In this document: positions 61,587 to 64,000 of the stretch, one piece after another
Layout: each line of letters opens with the position of its first letter
Numbering within the stretch: the stretch's first letter is position 1
Program-made: the position numbers and the translations under genes
Assembly (NCBI RefSeq): GCF_000303155.1
Contig: NC_018719.1
Coordinates: 806,001-870,000 of the forward strand
Direction: 5' to 3'
Length of the DNA stretch: 64,000 bases
Origin: Candidatus Nitrososphaera gargensis Ga9.2
GTDB lineage: Archaea; Thermoproteota; Nitrososphaeria; Nitrososphaerales; Nitrososphaeraceae
Notes under the pieces: model-generated
What the model was told of the DNA's origin: nothing
Database searches by the model: none
Seen by the model: only the letters and a program-made list of their open reading frames with translations

Positions 61587-62567
61587 CTAGATCAAACCTT
61601 TGCGATCTATTTCCACTTCAAATGATTCATAGCCTGCTGCCCTCGCACGGGCCGCTATTCTCGCGCTATCTTGCTTGGTGGCTGCAAGCGCTATCACTGC
61701 CCCGCCACCGCCGGCGCCTGTTATCTTTGCCCCAAGCGCGCCGGCCTTGCCGCATATGTCTATCAGGTCGTCAACCTTATAGTGCGAAACCCCGATCTGG
61801 CGCAGGATGGCCTGGTTTTCATTCATAAGAGTGCCCAGCTTGTCGCGCCTGCCAGACACCATCGCGCTCTGCGCCTGTGTGCAAATGTCGGCGGCTTGCT
61901 TTGCAAGGTTCTGGAAGAGCGATTCGTTTCTCTCCTTGAATCTCATGACGCCCGCCACAAGGTCGCCGGTGGAATGCCTGACCCCTGTGCTTGCAACCAC
62001 GAGCGCAAGCCCGCCTTTTGACCTTATCTCTTTGAAGCCTTTTGCCTTGCTGCTGTAGTGTATCAGCCCGCCAAACGTGCTGATGTAGCAGTCCGCACCG
62101 GAGGAGTTTTTGTGGATCAGGCGTTCGGACTCGATCGCCATTTCGCATATCTTGTGCCTGCTTGGCTTTTTCTGAAAGAGCGAGTTCACTGCAGCCACAG
62201 TGGCAACACATGCCGCCGCAGACGACCCAAGCCCAATGCCTGGCGGCACATCGGAAGAAATGGCTACCTTTATTCCTGTCCTTTTGCCCCTTGCCACAAG
62301 GACCTGCGTGATTGCGCTATGAAGCGGGTCCAAGGCCGACCTTGCCTCCGTGCCGCCTTCAATTGCCTTGAAGCCAGAGCTACTGTATTCGCCGGCCAGC
62401 CCTATGTCAGACCTGATGACTATTTTATCTTCTTTGTCTATTGTGCGGGCGTCAACTGTTATGCGCCTGTTTATCGATGCCAGAATGGCCGGGTTGCCAT
62501 AGACTACAAAGTGCTCTCCAAACAGGATTACCTTGGCCGGTGCAGACGCCCTCCCGCCCTTTGTCAT
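61587..62567 (-). CDS. mvk: Mevalonate kinase
   Basis: A 326-residue GHMP kinase. Motif 1 is APAKVILFGEHFVVYGNPAI, motif 2 is VPPGIGLGSSAAACVATVAAVN (in parts) and motif 3 is KITGAGGGGAVIALA; NSSGADCYISTFGG carries the catalytic Asp. It phosphorylates mevalonate on the way to isopentenyl diphosphate for archaeal lipids. It overlaps MEMO by 4 bp and the patatin stop by 4 bp. The uS2-MEMO-mvk order recurs in many archaea and supports the call over other GHMP kinases. Confidence 0.94.
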   Translation of the reverse strand: MTKGGRASAPAKVILFGEHFVVYGNPAILASINRRITVDARTIDKEDKIVIRSDIGLAGEYSSSGFKAIEGGTEARSALDPLHSAITQVLVARGKRTGIKVAISSDVPPGIGLGSSAAACVATVAAVNSLFQKKPSRHKICEMAIESERLIHKNSSGADCYISTFGGLIHYSSKAKGFKEIRSKGGLALVVASTGVRHSTGDLVAGVMRFKERNESLFQNLAKQAADICTQAQSAMVSGRRDKLGTLMNENQAILRQIGVSHYKVDDLIDICGKAGALGAKITGAGGGGAVIALAATKQDSARIAARARAAGYESFEVEIDRKGLI

Positions 62568-63412
62568 ATGAACACTATCGAAGAATACCCCACTACCGCG
62601 CTGGTGTCCCCGGTGATGTCTCCGCTTGTAGCATACTTTAACAGCTCGCCTCTGGTGGCTCCAAGGTTCTTTGCCGCGACCATCATTGTTGCGATCGCCC
62701 CGTAGCCGCAGGCAGAAACATCCAGCCTCTCAAGGACTGCATAAAACTTGTTAACGTCAAGGGCAAGGATGGCCTTTATCAGCTCGGCGTCCTTCCTGTG
62801 TGCCTCATTGTTTGGCTCATAGTGCGTAAAGTCGGACGACGCGATGAGCAGCGTGGAATCGGCGACCCTTTTCTCGACAATGGTTTCAGATATCGCGTTT
62901 CCCAAGTCATAGGCAGTCTCGCTCCGCTGAGAGACAAGCACTATTGGCACGATCCGAAAATCCTGCTTGATGTACTGCAGGAACGGCAGCTGGACTTCAA
63001 GGCAGTGGTCGCGGCTGTGGGCAAAGTTGTCAAAATCAAGCGTGGACGACCTTGCCGCGATCCCTTCTGCCAGCTCTGAGTTTACCTTGACCTCGCCCAG
63101 CGGTGTTTCCCATTCGCCCTCCTTCATGGCAGCGACCCATGACCCGATCCCATAGTGGTTTGGGCCCACCATTATGACATCTTGAAAGTTGATTGATGAA
63201 ACTTCGTAAAAGCCATTTGCGGCGACTGCGCCAGAGTAAACATAGCCGGCGTGGGGAGACACAATGCCGTAGATCCTGCGTTTGTTGGCGGAAGGCGGGG
63301 CCCTGCCGGGTCCAAAGCGCTGGTTGCGAAAAGATTCGTCGACAAGCCCCCTCAGCTCTCGGGGGTTGTCGGGATAAAACATGCCGGCGACTGCTGGCGC
63401 CCTTTTTGTCAA
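62564..63412 (-). CDS. MEMO1 family protein
   Basis: A 282-residue MEMO protein, structurally like class III extradiol dioxygenases. Expected ligand His residues are in VSPHAGYVYSG, VGPNHYGIG and DHCLEVQLPFLQYI, with ASSDFTHYEP later. The archaeal role is unknown, though it is nearly always next to mevalonate kinase, which suggests a link to isoprenoid metabolism; human MEMO binds copper. Overlaps uS2 and mvk by 4 bp each, so the three are one transcript. Confidence 0.92.
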   Translation of the reverse strand: MTKRAPAVAGMFYPDNPRELRGLVDESFRNQRFGPGRAPPSANKRRIYGIVSPHAGYVYSGAVAANGFYEVSSINFQDVIMVGPNHYGIGSWVAAMKEGEWETPLGEVKVNSELAEGIAARSSTLDFDNFAHSRDHCLEVQLPFLQYIKQDFRIVPIVLVSQRSETAYDLGNAISETIVEKRVADSTLLIASSDFTHYEPNNEAHRKDAELIKAILALDVNKFYAVLERLDVSACGYGAIATMMVAAKNLGATRGELLKYATSGDITGDTSAVVGYSSIVFI

Positions 63413-64000
63413 GATACTTCCTCGACTAACTTTGTCTCAAAGTCGTCGATTGAAGCCTTTTCCAGCATTTCGCTGTCGGACTTGATCGCTCCCTGCTTCT
63501 TGAGGACTTCTCTTGCAAGGAGCCAGTACACAGTGGCCAGAGCCTTGCGTCCTCTGTTGTTTGCGGGTATCACCAAGTCGACCTTTGAAGTGACGTTGTC
63601 GCTGTTGGCAATCGCAATGACTGGCACTCCTGCCCTTGTGGCTTCAAGGACTGCCTGCTGGTCAGCCTGCGGGTCGGTCACTACCACTATTTCCGGCTCC
63701 ATGTAGTTGGGAAGCGACGGGTTGGTGAACGTGCCGGGCATAAACCGGCCCAGAATCTGGGTTGCGCCTGTCAGCTCGCAGAACTTTTCCACCGGGGTCT
63801 TGCCGTATTCGCGGGCAGAAGTCACGGCAACCTTGGAGATGTTTGCCCTGCCGATGAACTTGGCGGCAACGTCGACCCTTGCCAGAGTCTTGCTGATGTC
63901 AAGGATGTATAGGCCCTCGGGGTTGGCCTTGACAATGAACGGTGCCATGAACTTTGTCTTGACCGGGGTGCCCACGCGGATTCCTGTGGAAAGTATCATC
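63409..64000 (-). CDS. rpsB: 30S ribosomal protein uS2 (5' end outside window)
   Basis: 196 residues visible. Archaeal uS2 hallmarks are GIRVGTPVKTKFMAPFI near the start, LYILDISKTLARVDVAAKF, and NPSLPNYMEPEIVVVTDPQADQQAVLEA (in parts) with VIAIANSDNVTSKVDLVIPANNRGRKALATVYWLLAREVL. The ATG at 63999 sits at the window edge and the family normally begins with about 10-20 more residues (a leucine-rich LxxGIHxGT lead), so I treat the gene as cut. It leads the uS2-MEMO-mvk transcript. Confidence 0.93.
   Translation of the reverse strand, partial: MILSTGIRVGTPVKTKFMAPFIVKANPEGLYILDISKTLARVDVAAKFIGRANISKVAVTSAREYGKTPVEKFCELTGATQILGRFMPGTFTNPSLPNYMEPEIVVVTDPQADQQAVLEATRAGVPVIAIANSDNVTSKVDLVIPANNRGRKALATVYWLLAREVLKKQGAIKSDSEMLEKASIDDFETKLVEEVS

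Larger units (their letters stand above)
59096..61590 (+). pseudogene. Patatin-like phospholipase split by IS copy 3
   Basis: The 5' part (59096-59380) holds the catalytic start LQGGGSLGAFSCGVFKAF (oxyanion loop) and the nucleophile Ser in AGTSIGGINAA. The 3' part (60715-61590) holds the catalytic Asp in YAWDGSLLSNTPLREAI and a long C-terminal helical region. Removing the 1329-bp IS and one copy of ATTAT joins them in frame as GSYYSQYYQRAS, giving 386 residues. The enzyme would have cleaved membrane lipids or acyl esters. The insertion separates Ser and Asp, so activity is lost; both remaining parts are otherwise undamaged. Confidence 0.9.

Noticed and set aside
1-64000. CRISPR arrays, rRNA and tRNA genes
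   Set aside because: Intergenic regions were read on both strands; no regularly spaced repeats, no rRNA-like stretches and no convincing cloverleaf with a T-loop were seen. A tRNA with introns could escape reading by eye.

Overview
The window looks like the chromosome of an ammonia-oxidising archaeon of the Nitrososphaera type (Thaumarchaeota, soil group I.1b). This is inferred from gene content and was not tested by search. Supporting points are a TFIIB-type initiation factor, an archaeal Hjc resolvase, the archaeal CoA route (pantoate kinase and phosphopantothenate synthetase), mevalonate kinase next to MEMO and ribosomal protein uS2, a PAC2 proteasome-chaperone-like protein, translin, small zinc-ribbon proteins and VPEF-type C-terminal anchors. 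Many starts are GTG or TTG, and TATA boxes sit about 25-35 bp upstream of starts, as expected for leaderless archaeal transcripts.

Layout: 1-1.4 kb holds a HIT protein (cut by the window edge), an Mpo1-like membrane protein and a HAD phosphatase. 1.4-4.7 kb is a decayed mobile island with a TnpB relic, an ISH3-like IS and a broken tyrosine recombinase. 4.7-10.7 kb is a possible sulfur block: a two-domain rhodanese, small zinc-ribbon genes, a ComA-like phosphosulfolactate synthase fused to a winged helix, and a divergent sulfonate/taurine-type ABC transporter. 10.7-16 kb has another TnpB relic, a geranylgeranyl reductase, a translin operon and an intact TnpB element. 16-22.3 kb has Hjc, a cyclophilin-like protein, an exported ComEC-type metallohydrolase overlapping a DUF3006 protein, a hexapeptide-repeat protein, a subtilase, a receiver protein and TFB. 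22.4-33.6 kb is mixed: exported proteins, an IS-disrupted membrane protein, a CDF transporter with three C-terminal repeat domains, NnrD, and a pseudogene-rich stretch (UspA, Cdc48 N-domain). 33.6-38.8 kb has PAC2, a beta-hydroxyacid dehydrogenase, a radical SAM protein, a Nudix protein and a second full-length TnpB element.

38.8-44.1 kb is the suf operon (sufB, sufD, Rieske, sufS, sufU, zinc-ribbon protein), without sufC in view. 44.2-54.2 kb holds a PAP2 phosphatase, a heavily decayed exported protein, TatA, glutamate dehydrogenase, an A-type Fe-S carrier, FKBP, a class V aminotransferase, an RTX-repeat protein, an Xaa-Pro peptidase and a VPEF-anchored protein. 54.2-58 kb is one operon for CoA synthesis (pantoate kinase, phosphopantothenate synthetase, PanB, CoaBC), divergent from an AbrB-PhoU regulator. 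59-61.6 kb is a patatin gene split by the third IS copy, and the window ends in uS2-MEMO-mevalonate kinase.

The main non-routine signals are mobile-element activity and decay. Three full-length, apparently identical ISH3-like copies have intact 5-bp target duplications, and two host genes can be rejoined in frame by removing the IS. Two full-length TnpB genes share a 326-bp apparently identical core inside otherwise diverged genes; one of them has Asp changed to Glu at the third RuvC catalytic position. The best candidate for unusual physiology is the ComA-winged-helix fusion facing the sulfonate-type transporter. I found no CRISPR array, rRNA or convincing tRNA.
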